In this document: one piece after another, positions 22,454 to 33,783 of the stretch
Numbering within the stretch: the stretch's first letter is position 1
How the letters are laid out: the number at the start of each line of letters is the position of its first letter
NCBI RefSeq assembly: GCF_001640805.2
Contig: NC_066855.1
Span: forward strand, 2,778,342-2,842,341
Length of the DNA: 64,000 nucleotides
DNA from: Lates calcarifer
Lineage: Eukaryota > Chordata > Actinopteri > Centropomidae
Direction: 5' to 3'
Notes under the pieces: model-generated
Seen by the model: the letters and a program-made list of their open reading frames with translations, nothing else
Databases searched by the model: none
Told to the model about the DNA's origin: nothing
Program-made: the position numbers and the translations under genes

Positions 22454-22528
22454 TATCATTTTATCTTGTTAATGTTACTGTGATAGTACAACTAACTCCA
22501 TACTGTGTGCATACTTCTTAAACTTAGA

Positions 22529-22535
<7 letters not shown>

Positions 22536-22572
<37 letters not shown>

Positions 22573-22600
22573 CCAATACATGCAACTATATATATAGTTT
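22536..22600 (+). repeat. AT microsatellite with duplicated flank
   Basis: TA run of about 37 bases with one break at 22561, then a second short run at 22587-22596. The 14-base word TCCAATACATGCAA lies after each run (about 22573 and 22606), suggesting a small tandem duplication of run plus flank. Confidence 0.8.
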
Positions 22601-22619
22601 AAATGTCCAATACATGCAA

Positions 22620-24371
22620 GCTAATATGAAGTGTCAAACAGCCTCATCAGTCAAAGTCTTTCTTTAAATTAAACCTAAATTCAATGGATATAATATTGTC
22701 ATAAAATTGTTAATGTGTAGTACTTTTTGACCCTCACACAAACAGCACATTGTCCAATAACAGGAGTACCCCAAGTTGTGGACTAGTTGAGGACTAAAAA
22801 CCAGAGAAGTTAGAGAGAAGAATAAAGTGGCAAATTGAAACACAGAGACAAATGTATAGTCATGGAAAAGTTTTTGAATTTCATATGAAGGCAACAAGAA
22901 CCAGGACTGGGGGAGAAAAAGGGGAAGGCTGGACTGCAGGCCGAGGGTGAAATGTAGCAAGATTTCTAAACAGTCCAAACTGTTTATGCCATGCATCTTG
23001 ATAAAATCTCCCTGCCACAAACAAAAAACACATTAGCAGTTTGTTTCCACAAATCTCCCTTGAAACTGCTACTCCCTGCTTGCACTTAGCTTAGACTTTC
23101 CAAGTAAGTGGCCAGATCTGCACAAAGATTACCCAATGACCGAAGCCTTTCTCTCCATCTCTTCGACCACCTCTACCCCCTCCCACCAACGTTAATCCAC
23201 CTCTGGACTCGCGGCACTGACTGAATGGCACCTAATGACCTCCCAAGTGATGTTTTTCTTCTCTTTCTTCCTTTCATTCATCTCTCATCCATCCAGATTG
23301 TAATGGCCTGCAGGTTTATTTTTGTCAGCTACAGGAATTATTCCATTCTCTTTCAGTCAAGTACAGGTGATATATGATTTTTTTTCTTTTCTTTACAGTT
23401 TCTTTGCCTGTTTATACTTTTCTCTCTCTAGCTTTCTTTACTTGTCACTGGTTGTCATTTGGTTTCAGTCTCAGTTATGTGAAACTTTACCACAAACCTT
23501 AAATTTTTAGATTAAATCTCCTCTATTTTACAACCTAGTATTGCTGTAGCTTGAGCAGTGAACAGTGGCACGAGAATCCATGGTCAATAAGACCAGTTAG
23601 AGGTGAAGAAGTCAGATTACGCACATTTCTAAACTGATTACTCAAATTAAATGGTCACTGGAGACCACAAACCTTGAGACTGGAACGGGGTGTACTCGTT
23701 AGTTCTTCATCAATGAAGAATTTGTGTTTATTTACATATTTACCTTGGCCGGAAGCCTTTGGAGATTCCTGCATGCTTCTAATTACATTTTTCTTAACCA
23801 ACCAATGCTAGGATAAACACATTTTTCCATGGAAACTGACCGGTGAATCCTTGGTGCACTCCCACAGCTTCACTGGGACATTAAACCCATGGCTTAAACA
23901 GCAATTGAACAGTTATAGTTAAGCAACTGTGACTTGGCACTGCTGTTCCATAAGAACAAAACCTTGTCTATCTATCTGAAATCAGTGAATCGCTGTTTAA
24001 AGAATGACATTATATGTGACAGTTATATATGTAAAATGCATTATGTGGGGTCTGAGAATGGAAAGCCTGACACGTGTAGCCACAATAACTTAAGTGAATG
24101 GTCAATCAGCTGTGAGGTGCCTTGCTTTAGAAGTTCAGATGAGTGAGAGTGAGGTGTTGGTTGCCCACTTATCCAACTCATTTTCTTGCTGTTATAGCCC
24201 TGCCACTCTATGCTTTTTAAGTTAGACTTTTCCCAGCTGGGTCAGTCATAGGTCAACCTGTAACCTCCCACTCTTCATGATGTGTCCTCCTTTTCTCTAA
24301 ATCTCTCTCTACGGAGATTTTGGTGTTTGGCGTCGACTTGTTTGGATGAAAAAATCAGCAAGGGATCACGC

Positions 24372-24373
<2 letters not shown>
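22620..24373. other. non-coding tract
   Basis: AT-rich with CT-rich patches near 23240-23290 and 23380-23450. A 118-codon minus-strand frame at 22664-23020 has no domain. No known repeat recognised. Confidence 0.5.
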
Positions 24374-24412
<39 letters not shown>

Positions 24413-24420
24413 GTGCGCGC
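24374..24420 (+). repeat. GT microsatellite with GC units
   Basis: About 47 bases of GT with GTGCGTGTGTGCGCGC at the 3' end, directly followed by a T-rich stretch (24422-24438). Alternating purine-pyrimidine DNA with CG steps is favourable for Z-DNA. Confidence 0.95.
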
Positions 24421-24539
24421 ATTTTTTGTTTTTTTTTTAATTCCCACCCTTACAGTGAGCACAGCGTGGTTCGACACCACTGATTGCACCCCACGGCCCT
24501 GGGAACATTGGCAGTGTTGTATGGTGAGGGAGACTCCAA

Positions 24540-24660
24540 GTCTGATAGATTAACATTAATATGGACTGGGGGAGAAGGCTGGGCATATTAAAGGTCATTT
24601 TCCTCCTTCACGGCTATCCGGGGAAAATGCAACGGGCCATTGACTGCAGGGCCACACACG
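24540..24660. promoter_or_regulatory. possible conserved non-coding element (24.6 kb)
   Basis: Non-repetitive block between the GT run and a CA-rich tract, with GATTAACATTAATATGGAC, GCATATTAAAGGTCA and a GC-rich end. No coding composition. Weak enhancer candidate. Confidence 0.2.
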
Positions 24661-24840
24661 CATGAGCGAATACACCCGCTCACATAGACACACGAAAAAA
24701 GACACAAACAGCCACAGAGATATAAAGACGCACATGGAGGCATGAAGAGCACAGGGAGGGGTGTAAGCAGGCACACATGCATAAAAAAGACACATATGCA
24801 GACACAGACATAAACACTCACTCTCATACACAAATGTGAG
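24651..24840 (+). repeat. degenerate CA-rich low-complexity tract
   Basis: About 190 bases made of irregular ACACA, GACACA and CACATG words. The two cysteine/valine-rich minus-strand frames (81 and 84 codons) are products of this composition. Confidence 0.65.
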
Positions 24841-26492
24841 GCTCCACATGAGATGGCATTATATACATGTACTGCACTGGTAAACTCTGCTGTGGCGACA
24901 GCCTATTAAAAACCCAGCAAATTTATAACTCCCAATTTGGTGATTAAGGATTGTGAATTTGCTTGCTCTTAGCTTCAGGTTCTTGTCACACAGGGCCTGT
25001 TTTCTGTCTATAAATCTAACGGCCAGGAGTTTTCTTCTCACTTGCCACCCCCCTTCCCTCTTTTATTGAGGTGATTGCTCCAGCCAATATAGGATTAAGA
25101 CTGTTTCATGTACATTTTTCACGACCTCTGGGCTAAATATGTGAAAGCTGTCTCCCAGGTACCACCAGTACATTTCCATTTGTCTCTGGTTCACTTGGAG
25201 AAACATCCATCAGATTTGCTTTCCTAAAACTAGATGGCAACAGAATTAGTCAAAAGGCTATTTCTCCCATGAGACATAGCAATGGTAGATGTCAGGTATA
25301 ATTTAAACCTGCAAGAACAGTATCACAGTTTTATGTACGCTTAAACATAACTAATATCACTCTGTGTCTCGGTGGTTTTCTTACCTTTCTCAGCCCCTGT
25401 GGCTTCCTCCTCTTGTGTTAGATTGTATGACTGACTGTCATTTTCACTGAGGCTTAATTGCTTATCCTGGATGTTCAATCTTAAATCTTCCACCCATTAT
25501 CTATAATACCTAGAAATGCAGGTAATGCCTACAAAGTTCAAGGTGGCAGTGCACGTGTGAAAGCAACTTATGAGGCCAAAGGGAAAAAAAGTGTAATACC
25601 AATAGTAGTAATTGTGTTGTAATGGATGAGCCAGACGTCTTGAGTCACTAACACTTACAAGTTACTAACAGCTGTTGTGTGGGGAACAGTATGTGTATCT
25701 GATCAAGCAAGTAGCTAGAGCTGAGCTCACAGTCAGAGACATGAACCCCCTTTCACTCTCTGTTGTATTCTGGGGTTTTCTATTTCCACAGAGACTTCTT
25801 ACTTCTTATCTGTCCATCCTCGCTCTAAAAAGTAAACCAGCAGCTCATTTACCTCTGTTTAGCTTTCCACTCGCCCCTCTCCTCAAGAGCAGAAGCAATA
25901 AATACATCGGCTTATAAAATGTATAACTTTAGAATAATGTAAATACATACAGCAACGCTGTAAACGGTGCATCGCATACACATACATACACTGGCATGTG
26001 TTTATCTGGACTTTTGCTTTCCTGTGTGGTTGATGTCATGTGATGTTTACGTGGGCAATACAGCACAGTTGGATTGAGAAATCATGGGAGGTAGTGGTGA
26101 GTAACACGCAACTTAGTTTAACCGTCTTTTATTAGTAGAAACAGTGTGTTCACATTTTCAGCATACACAAATATTTTGCCATAAACAGCTAAAGGAAACT
26201 GTTTAACATGAATAGTGTTTATTGTAGGAACATTGCACAGTCTTCTTTTCCATTCAGCCATATCAAAATAATTAAATGTAACATTAATGCAGCATTTTAA
26301 TATTGCATGAGAAGTAAAAACTGAAAAGTTGATCAACCTGTAGAAGTAGTAGTGGAATGTCTGCAGTGAATGTTCTTTGTTCTGATTCAGTCAGTGAGTC
26401 AGTGTCCAGCTGTAGCATCCTTTTGATCAGGTTCATCCAACAGATGCTGATCACTGTGGTGTCCCATCGTCATCATCATCAGCCGCTCAAGG
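24841..26492. other. non-coding tract
   Basis: AT-rich, nothing recognised. Lies downstream of the kinase pseudogene in its reading direction. Confidence 0.5.
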
Positions 26493-27108
26493 TCATCACG
26501 ACGCTTGAGTCTGACGTGTCTTGCTTCTGTGGTAGTAGTAGAAGAATGTCTCGTGTGTGAACTCCTCTGGAGTCTTAAACCTCCAGTGCTGCTGGCTGTT
26601 GCTTTATCTCCTGAAATAATGGTTGGTACCCATCCCTCGGTCCAGCAAATAGTCACAGGCTGGCTGTGAGTTTCTATGATGAAACTGAGCACATCATACC
26701 CTGTGGCCAGCTCAGCAGCTACCAAGCCTAGAGACCACATATTATTAAATGGGATATGTAGCATCACCTCTGGTGTCCTGTACCAGGTGGTCTGCACACA
26801 CACCAGGGAACACTGCCGACACAGGACACACCAGTCCAAAGTCAATAAATTTGACTTTGAGTGGCTGCTATTGGCGGTCCATGACCATTTTCAGGTCTGA
26901 GGTCTCATGGACTCCAGGTGGCACAGGCCTCAGCTCAGTTATGGGAAGACCATGGTTGCTCCTTTCCTCCATATAAGCGCACAGGCTTTGGTCCAAGAGC
27001 TGAGGCAGATATGGTGCTTGGAGAAGAAAAAGTCATTCCACTTCAGAGTATTGCAGGTGTCTGGATCCAGACACTCCAGCCGCTTTAGGATGGCAGTTTC
27101 CTCTCTTT
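26493..27108 (-). pseudogene. HIPK-like protein kinase pseudogene
   Basis: The minus strand carries, in order, scattered over three frames, most of a protein kinase domain: EETAILKRLECLDPDTC, NTLKWNDFFFSKHHICL (end of the N-lobe, hinge), ELRPVPPGVHETSDLKMVMD (catalytic-loop area), QPLKVKFIDFGLVCPVS (DFG motif), TTWYRTPEVMLHIPFN (altered APE motif), MWSLGLVAAELATGYDVLSF, DYLLDRGMGTNHYF and WRFKTPEEF. This is the pattern of homeodomain-interacting protein kinases (HIPK), especially the expanded HIPK-like genes of fish. It is dead: TAG directly before QPLKV, stops after MVFP and HYFRR, a frameshift before TTWYR, and loss of the HxDLKPEN catalytic loop. The ATP-binding N-lobe with the VAIK lysine is absent. 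The minus strand reads AATCACTCACAG just before the homology begins, so the break may be an old splice acceptor. That would favour a decayed duplicate gene over a retrocopy, but I see no upstream exon. No family search was possible. Confidence 0.85.
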
Positions 27109-29327
27109 CTGTGAGTGATTATGAGGATGAGCTCCAGACCCCTAGTTGGTGTTTTGTGGGAAGGTAGTGTTTAGATGTTAGTGTTAGTGACAGGAGCTGG
27201 TGGCAGCATGCTACAGCTGCAGCTGAATGGACTGATAAACAGGGCAGGAATGTGTGATTAGACTTCTTGTGGGTTATTGAGAGGAGTGGTAGTTTTAAGC
27301 TTGCTTGATTGGGCGAAGTGAATCAGGCAGGAGTTTCCTCTAACATGTTAAAATGATGATATATCAGTTTTAATAAAACATAGGTTAGGAATTATGAATG
27401 GAAGCGTGGAAGCTGCAAAAGCATAGAATCCACTGGGATAACTGAGAACATTTTGTTTGTGATTACACTGGTATAAGATGAAGTAACAGGCAGTCTGAAG
27501 TTTGCAAATGATCTGAGTCAGCCAGCTTACATTGCAGGATATGAAAAGCGTCAGTCGGACGCAGGTTGAAGTTCCATGCCTCTGTGTGCCGTGGCCTGTT
27601 TGTGTACTTTGGATAAGCCCTGCGTTCCCTCCGAGAGAGAGGAAAGAAAAAAAACAAAACAAATGAGGAAAGGCTTAAGAGTTCTTATTGATTGGAATTA
27701 ATTACTAATGGCGTCACGAGCAGAAATAACAAACAGGTTAGTAAAGACTTTATTATATGACTCAGCTGGTTTTACACTAATCAGCACTTGGTAGGAGTTG
27801 TAATTATTAGGTAGGAAGAGAGTAACCATGTATATGAATTACAGTGTGTGCAGTATACAGGATGTGCCTTGTGGAAATGTATTTGTGTAAAGAAAGAATG
27901 AACATTTTTTTATTTATTTTCACATAATTTCTTGACCTTATTGTAGTTGTTTCAGATTTTTTTCTGGTTTTGATCTACAAATTAGTCCCCTGTATGCAGT
28001 CCCATTCTCTCTCTCTGCACCACCACATTAACAAATTTATAGCTGTGGCTTATAGATATATAGTGTTTTCTTTGGTTCTGCTCCCATCTAAGTCTTGCTT
28101 ATTTAAAAGCTGCACAGCCTCATACATTACCTGTGGAGTTTGGATCTTAACATTATGTCACCATGGGATTGGTGGGGTTCTGCTCCTGCACTTAAAAGCC
28201 CCCTGATGACGGACAAAGACGTAATCAAACGAACTCGGAGGAAAAGTCGCCTACAGGACCTCGCTTAGTGCACATGCTGCTCCATGGAAACACATACACA
28301 TACTCGGTATATGTGTATGAAGCTACGTTTAGCAATTTTGTACTTTGGCAGCCCCAAGTGGCAGTAAGAAGAAAAATATTTGCTTCACTATGAAGACATA
28401 GAAGTTAAGCACCCCTCACTTACCTCTTCTAAGTACATTTTAAAGAGAAACACACAGTCTTGTAGTCCCTTCTCACAGTTCCCTGTTTCTGCACAGTACT
28501 GTATATACTGAAATGGGATAACTAGTCACTAAGTTTACAACTTCGGGACATGGTCATATTTGATACCAGTTTTGTTATTAAACCATGAAAATGCCATTTC
28601 ACCAATCTATTGTCCACCTTGACAACACTGAATAATAACTAATATTACTGGATATAACAGGGATATAAAAGGGGCAAAGAGGTAGTCTGTCAAAGGGAAG
28701 AGGCTCCTGAGCATATGTGTTTTAGTGAAATTATGATGCACAAAATGCTGACAGAACAAGGAATGTGGTAGAGAAGATTTGCCAGAGGCTGAATCAGCTG
28801 CCATGTCCAGGCCAACTGTCTGACCAGAGTCAGTTGTCACTGCTGCATATTTTCTTTCCCAGAACCACCACACTGCCAATTAACTACAGTATAGTTAGCT
28901 CAGAAATAATAACCTAACTCGTTTCTTTTGTACTGGTTTTACAGACCATGACAAAATAACAGCTTTTATCACAAGTACACACTGTCACCACTGGACACAG
29001 AAAAGCATTGGCTTAGTGGTTTGTAGCTCCTCAAGGAGAGCAGTGATGCTGTTTGCCCAGCGCTCAGGCCGTCTGGGTGGTCCAGCATGAGGTTTTCTGG
29101 GAAAACTTGTTGTCTCCTCTGGTGCTTTATAGAAATGGCTTGAACTGCAGTAGTATAAAATGGTGATGTAGGTCTCTACAATGGACACAACCTGGCCTTG
29201 TACAGTGTAATTTACTGGTTTATGGTAGAAGTCATAGAGGCAAATTGATGATGTCTTATGTAATATCATATGTCTTAATGTTACATTTAAAACCCTGGAT
29301 TGATTCAGAGGCATACACACATTTTAG
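27109..29327. other. non-coding tract
   Basis: AT-rich. Contains a 10-bp hairpin at 28293-28319 (CATACACATA, 7-nt loop, TATGTGTATG). CpG is raised at 28200-28265. I found no N-lobe exon for the kinase pseudogene here, though I could miss a diverged one. Confidence 0.45.
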
Positions 29328-29328
29328 C

Positions 29329-29344
29329 TGTGTGTGTGTGTGTT
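29329..29344 (+). repeat. short GT run
   Basis: Eight GT units. Forms the histidine/threonine end of a minus-strand frame. Confidence 0.85.
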
Positions 29345-29690
29345 TGCTTTCCTTTAGAGGCAAGGAGCTGAGGTGAATCTGATGTTGTGTCTCTCGACTT
29401 CTTAGTTAAAAGTATTTTCTCTCTCACTCTCTCCAGGTCTCTGATAAGGCAGCAGAGTAAGAGCTGTTGTTTCCTGAGTAATTTGGTTAGCACGGGTGCT
29501 GGGTCCAATGTGGAAGACAGGCTGAGTGTGTTAATAGTAGGAGGGATCCAGAGTCAGCAGGTGGAGTTGGAGCGAACTTCAGAAGTGACCGATCACACAA
29601 GCTCTCATCTCCTTTAAAGGCAGCAATGGAGGAAGAGAGGCTGAGCTCTCTGAGAGAGAGAAGAAGTTCATCTTCAGGTTTTAATAGATA
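29345..29690 (-). other. coding-like stretch with one frame change, unrecognised
   Basis: Read on the minus strand from about 29690, one frame is open with KPEDELLLSLRELSLSS, FKGDESLCDRSLLKF and APTPPADSGS, and ends at a stop near 29490. A second frame then continues with LTKLLRKQQLLLCCLIRDLE and RVREKILLTKKSRDT to about 29345. The RDLERVR run and the LRE / TPP segments look protein-like, but I recognise no family. The region is pyrimidine-rich on this strand, which favours chance openings. It lies upstream of the kinase pseudogene on the same strand, so a shared origin is conceivable but unsupported. Confidence 0.15.
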
Positions 29691-30640
29691 TTGTTAAATA
29701 TATTGTTGATACTTTTGGCACGTTCACAAATCTACAAACTTTTTTACAACTGTAAAAGTCTAAAGTACTTTTTCATAATCATAGAGAGTTGAATCCCCAT
29801 CTGTGATGTAAGACTCATGAGAAAGTAAACACTTGTTTGCCCTCACAACTGTTGCACATGCAAATTCAAACTATCCACGGCAATGAAGGCAGGAGACTGA
29901 GAGACCAACTCAGTTTTTCTTCCCTGCCACACACACATACACACACGTGCACACGCACACATACCCATGTACACACAGTCTCCATGAGCCTCTGTGTTGT
30001 AACAAGAACCTCTGGCTGTCAGCGCAGCACTGTGAAAACAAATTAGTCCAATGATTAATGGAAGGGAATTAGAGCCAGCAGATCATCCTGCTGTGAAGAT
30101 GGGACATCCAGTGCAGAGCAGCATGTGGCATACAAGTCTCAGGCATACAGTCCACACACACCGATTACTAAACTTGTGAGGACTTATGCTTACAATATTT
30201 ATTTCTTAAAACCCAATCCGTGATGTTCATATTCTTATTCATCTAATAAAAAACACACACACACAAACATCACAAAGCAAACATCTGCTTTACAGATTTC
30301 AGGAATATTTATTATATTATTACAAATGATCTAAATGTAACAGCAAAAAGTACCCACCACTGTCCTGCATCAGTACTTGTCAAATCACCCACGCCACTGA
30401 TGTGAAGATTTTTATAAGATAACCGCAGCATACCATCAGGGTTGGTTTATTTAGTTTTAGAAAAATGTTACTTTATCAATAAAGACAGGATGTTGATTCC
30501 TGGCTGGTTGGACTGTTTGCTGCATGTCATTCCCCTGCTCTTTATTTCCTGTGTCATTGTCCCTTGAGGTGAAACATTTTGCTGGAAACAGGAACTGTAG
30601 CAACAAGTGTGTAAAGTAATAGTAGTAGAACAAAATCAGC
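29691..30640. other. non-coding tract with CA runs
   Basis: Degenerate CA-rich tract at 29928-29978 and a short CA run at 30253-30267. Otherwise AT-rich with nothing recognised. Confidence 0.5.
29928..29978 (+). repeat. degenerate CA microsatellite
   Basis: Interrupted CA units with GTGCACACGC and ATACCCATGT breaks. Confidence 0.85.
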
Positions 30641-30680
30641 GAACATGTATAACTGACGTATCGTCAGTTATAGCATGTTC
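30641..30680. repeat. 40-nt near-perfect palindrome
   Basis: The left half reads GAACATG then TATAACTGACG. The right half reads CGTCAGTTATA then G then CATGTTC. The two halves are reverse complements except for one extra G and the central TAT. As a hairpin the stem would be 18 bp. The centre TGACGTATCGTCA resembles paired CRE half-sites. Nothing else about the flanks identifies a mobile element. Confidence 0.75.
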
Positions 30681-32039
30681 TCGTTCAGGCATGCACTACC
30701 ACACTGAGTAAGGCTGTAGCAGCAAGGTTATTATATTATTATTATATGCACAACACAAGATCAGATTGCAGAATAAGATCAGTTTAGGTCAATCAAGGTC
30801 TAGAAAACAAAACTGTGTAATTAGAAATTATAATCATACTTTTCACAATAGTCATTTTAGCTAAGGAAGACTGCCCACCATCCATTTTTCTGTTTATTTA
30901 CAGACTTTTCAAAAGTTCTCTGCAAAGGGTGGTGAAGTTTTAAAAGCCATAGAAGAGCACATAAGTCAAATCATGACAACAAGCATGATTACTCTTACAA
31001 GATGTTCACAGCACAGCACATTGCAGAACTTCATAAATCCTACAGTGCTGAACAGCTGAACATCAGTCCCACACCCTGTCCCTCTCTTTGCCTCTGTTCT
31101 AAGAGTTTTCAGCTGTGTGTTATAACTCCAACACAGCTGCATGTTTGCTTTGTACCTATGGCAACACATCCTGAAATTCTTTGATAAAGACTAGCTCTGG
31201 ATGGTGACCAAATGAGGCTTTATGAGTGCTTATCATGCAACAGTTGGATTTATGCTGGAAGTCACCAAATGAAGCAAAGACAAAACCATGATTAACATAT
31301 TTCTCTTCACCCACAGCAATGAGAAAAGGTTACTCATGTGAGCACAAGATACTGAAGTAGAAGAGCCAGGGTTTGAGATCTTGAGTTGAGGACTGGAGTT
31401 AGGATGGATTACATTCAACCAAAAGGCAGTTTAAACATGTAAAAAAAAAAAAAAAGATATATTATTTGACAGGACTGTAGCCTAAGGTCAGTACACAAAC
31501 TTAGTGACTAAATATGAGGTCAGTGTTGGCCTTTTGTTAAGTAAATAAAACCTCATATCAACCAGTTACATCACCTTCTGTAGATTCATTCTTCAATAGA
31601 AGGCAGTATTGTATCCCAGAGTTTCTCTAGTATTTGATAGGTGTGGTTGGTCATGCTGCCTCACAGAAATACCATCGCTAAGACAATTTCATGCTGCTCA
31701 GTAGAGACTTAAAGGTGTCCATGGTGATCTGAATGCTCTTCCAGAGGCTTTAACACATTGACAAAGTAGGGCATTCTGGAACAAACATGGAGCACTGCTC
31801 ACTGACTTGTGGCAAAATATACAAATAACAGTGAATGTCAGTGGAAAATACAGGCAGTTCTTCATATTAAACCCATTTTCAATAAAAAAATTTTACTGTC
31901 TGTTTTCATTTCTGCCTTAATTCTTACTCTGATGATGCTCCTGCAAAATGGGCTGCAGTGTTGTTGGAGAGAATTAAATAACTCTTTGCCAATACCACAG
32001 ATTAGTCAAACCTAGGAGGGAAATGAGACTGATTGTAGA
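30681..32039. other. non-coding tract
   Basis: AT-rich with A15 at 31441-31455. No gene or repeat recognised. Confidence 0.5.
31441..31455 (+). repeat. A15 homopolymer
   Basis: Fifteen consecutive A. No retroposon body recognised upstream. Confidence 0.9.
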
Positions 32040-32690
32040 GAAGAGCTAATTAGATTAGAATTATTTTTCATTAACGTCATTAGTGTGGCGGATTAAGAGG
32101 GGAAACCATACAGTGGTGAGAATAATGCTTTCAACGTGCTCTCTGCTATGAGCTGGCAGTATTCGACACCAAAGTAAAGAGATATCCTTTTCAGAAAATG
32201 AGCCACTGGAAGTGATCATCACCAGAGCAAATATTGACCGCCAATTTGGATAAGTGATAGGGGGAAAAAATAAATACTGTTGTGAACTTTTACACCATGT
32301 GCCCAATACTCTCCATCCTCTTTATGTGTTGAACTAAGCCGGAATGACCAGCCACAGTTTCCCCTTCAACATTTATTCTGGAGCGATATACCAATTATTT
32401 TTAATGGAGCTGAAATAAGAATGGCGCGAGGAGCTGGTGTGCAGCGGAAGGCATAAATTGGCCGCGGGTGGGACGCATGCAGCGCAGTGATGACCTCATA
32501 CAGGAAGCCCAGGCCTTCTTCTTCCCCTTCAGCATCTGAGAGGTGATGGGTGATGGGATACGAGGCGGGCCGACGAGGTTTGGATCTGGAGGCTGGGCGA
32601 GCACTTTGACTGACCCGTGTTCGGCAGATTGACAGGCGAGGGAGCTGCAGATGTCTTACCTGTCAAGAGGCGTATCGCTAACACGGTGGA
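32040..32690. promoter_or_regulatory. large candidate regulatory block with homeodomain motifs (32.0-32.7 kb)
   Basis: About 650 bases of complex sequence. The 5' part has GCTAATTAGATTAG (palindromic TAATTA site at 32046-32053 plus a GATTAG core), AACGTCATTAG and GGATTAAGAGG (bicoid/OTX-type GGATTA at 32090-32095). The middle has CCAATTATTTTTAATGGAGC. The 3' part is GC- and CpG-rich (GGCCGCGGGTGGGACGCATG, GGCGGGCCGACGAGG). Minus-strand frames of 67 and 87 codons overlap in different frames and show no domain. The layout fits a developmental enhancer, possibly two adjacent ones. Inference from motifs and composition. Confidence 0.35.
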
Positions 32691-32890
32691 TGGTGACTGA
32701 TGGAAGAAGGGATGGAAGAGTGGAGGGGTGAAAGAAAGGCCCTGTGAAAGCGAAGTTAAAAAAAAGGTGAAGAAAAGGGATTTGAAGAGCAACAGAGGAG
32801 GAGAAAAGGTGGAAATATGAGGAGATCCTTGCTAGAAAATGACAAAAGGAAACAGAGGCAGGAGGGCAGAGAAGTGAAGGATGTAGGGTG
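32691..32890 (+). repeat. purine-rich low-complexity tract
   Basis: About 200 bases dominated by A and G (GGAAGAAGGGATGGAAGAG and similar). No regular unit. The phenylalanine/serine-rich minus-strand frame through it is compositional. Confidence 0.6.
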
Positions 32891-33019
32891 AGAGGCCTCA
32901 GTCCCTCTGGTAGTTGGGGTGGATGTAACCTAACCAGCAGGAGCAGTTAATGACATTTTATGCAGCTATTAAGCTATTATTGAATACACAAAGCCTTTTT
33001 ATAGCATCCGAGCTTGGTG

Positions 33020-33210
33020 TACATTAGGGACTTAAACAGCGGAGGGGGGCAGAGGGGATTAAAAAAATAGTAATAATAAAATCATTCGAACGTCCGGGCC
33101 AAAACCTACATTTTCATTTGGTAAAGCAGTCACGCTTGTGCATAATCCGCAGCGCACCTCGGGTTTCATATGTGACTGGGGTTTGTTCAGAGTGGCCTCA
33201 GCTACTCTCT
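33020..33210. promoter_or_regulatory. possible conserved non-coding element (33.1 kb)
   Basis: An AT-rich core (AATAGTAATAATAAAATCATT) flanked by CpG-bearing sequence (CGAACGTCCGGGCC, CATAATCCGCAGCGCACC). The contrast with the purine tract before it suggests a selected element. Weak. Confidence 0.2.
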
Positions 33211-33783
33211 TTAACAGGTACAGTGCTCTCTGTTGGCTCACTCAATGAGCCTGTATAGCAGACCACCACTCTGGCTGCTGCTTTCTCCCCTCCAGGCTCC
33301 CAGTAGAGCTCACACAGTGGAGGGACACACTCACACTCAGGTGATGGAGCCAAGCTGCCGAAAGGCTTGAAGGTCTGTGGCAGGATTCTGAAGAGTGGCA
33401 GTCTCCAAAGTCCTGTGGCAAGCGAGCGTTCATGGATCACACACAATGAAGATGGTCTTAAGGGATCAGCTGCGCAATACGACATAGATAACAGTCTGAC
33501 CTGAGAGATGAGGGGCACAAAAATGAGCAATGGTGGTACTTAAATATCCCAGAAAAAAGATTAGCACCCCAGATTTTTTTTGCCTCAAGTTTGACAATCT
33601 TCTGCACATGCTGAAGCAAAACTGTCTAGTGTAGTCTGTCACATGTGTTGGCCAAGTCACAGCAAGAAGTTCTGACTCTGCTGTTATCAGTTTAGGTTTG
33701 TGCCTACCTGAAACCTGAACTGTAACGTTGCCACTATACTGGTTTGTTGAAGGTGCTGTTTGTATGTTTTTCAATGTTAACAT
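33211..33783. other. non-coding tract with open frames on both strands
   Basis: A 110-codon and a 105-codon minus-strand frame occupy this region. Codon-position composition of the first is flat by hand count, and no domain is recognisable. I treat both as chance openings. Confidence 0.4.

Noticed and set aside
24588..24849. Cysteine/valine-rich minus-strand frames
   Set aside because: They are translations of degenerate CA repeats.
33198..33530. 110-codon minus-strand frame ending ...PTESTVPVKESS
   Set aside because: Looks protein-like in parts, but third-position GC is about 50% with no periodicity and no family is recognised.
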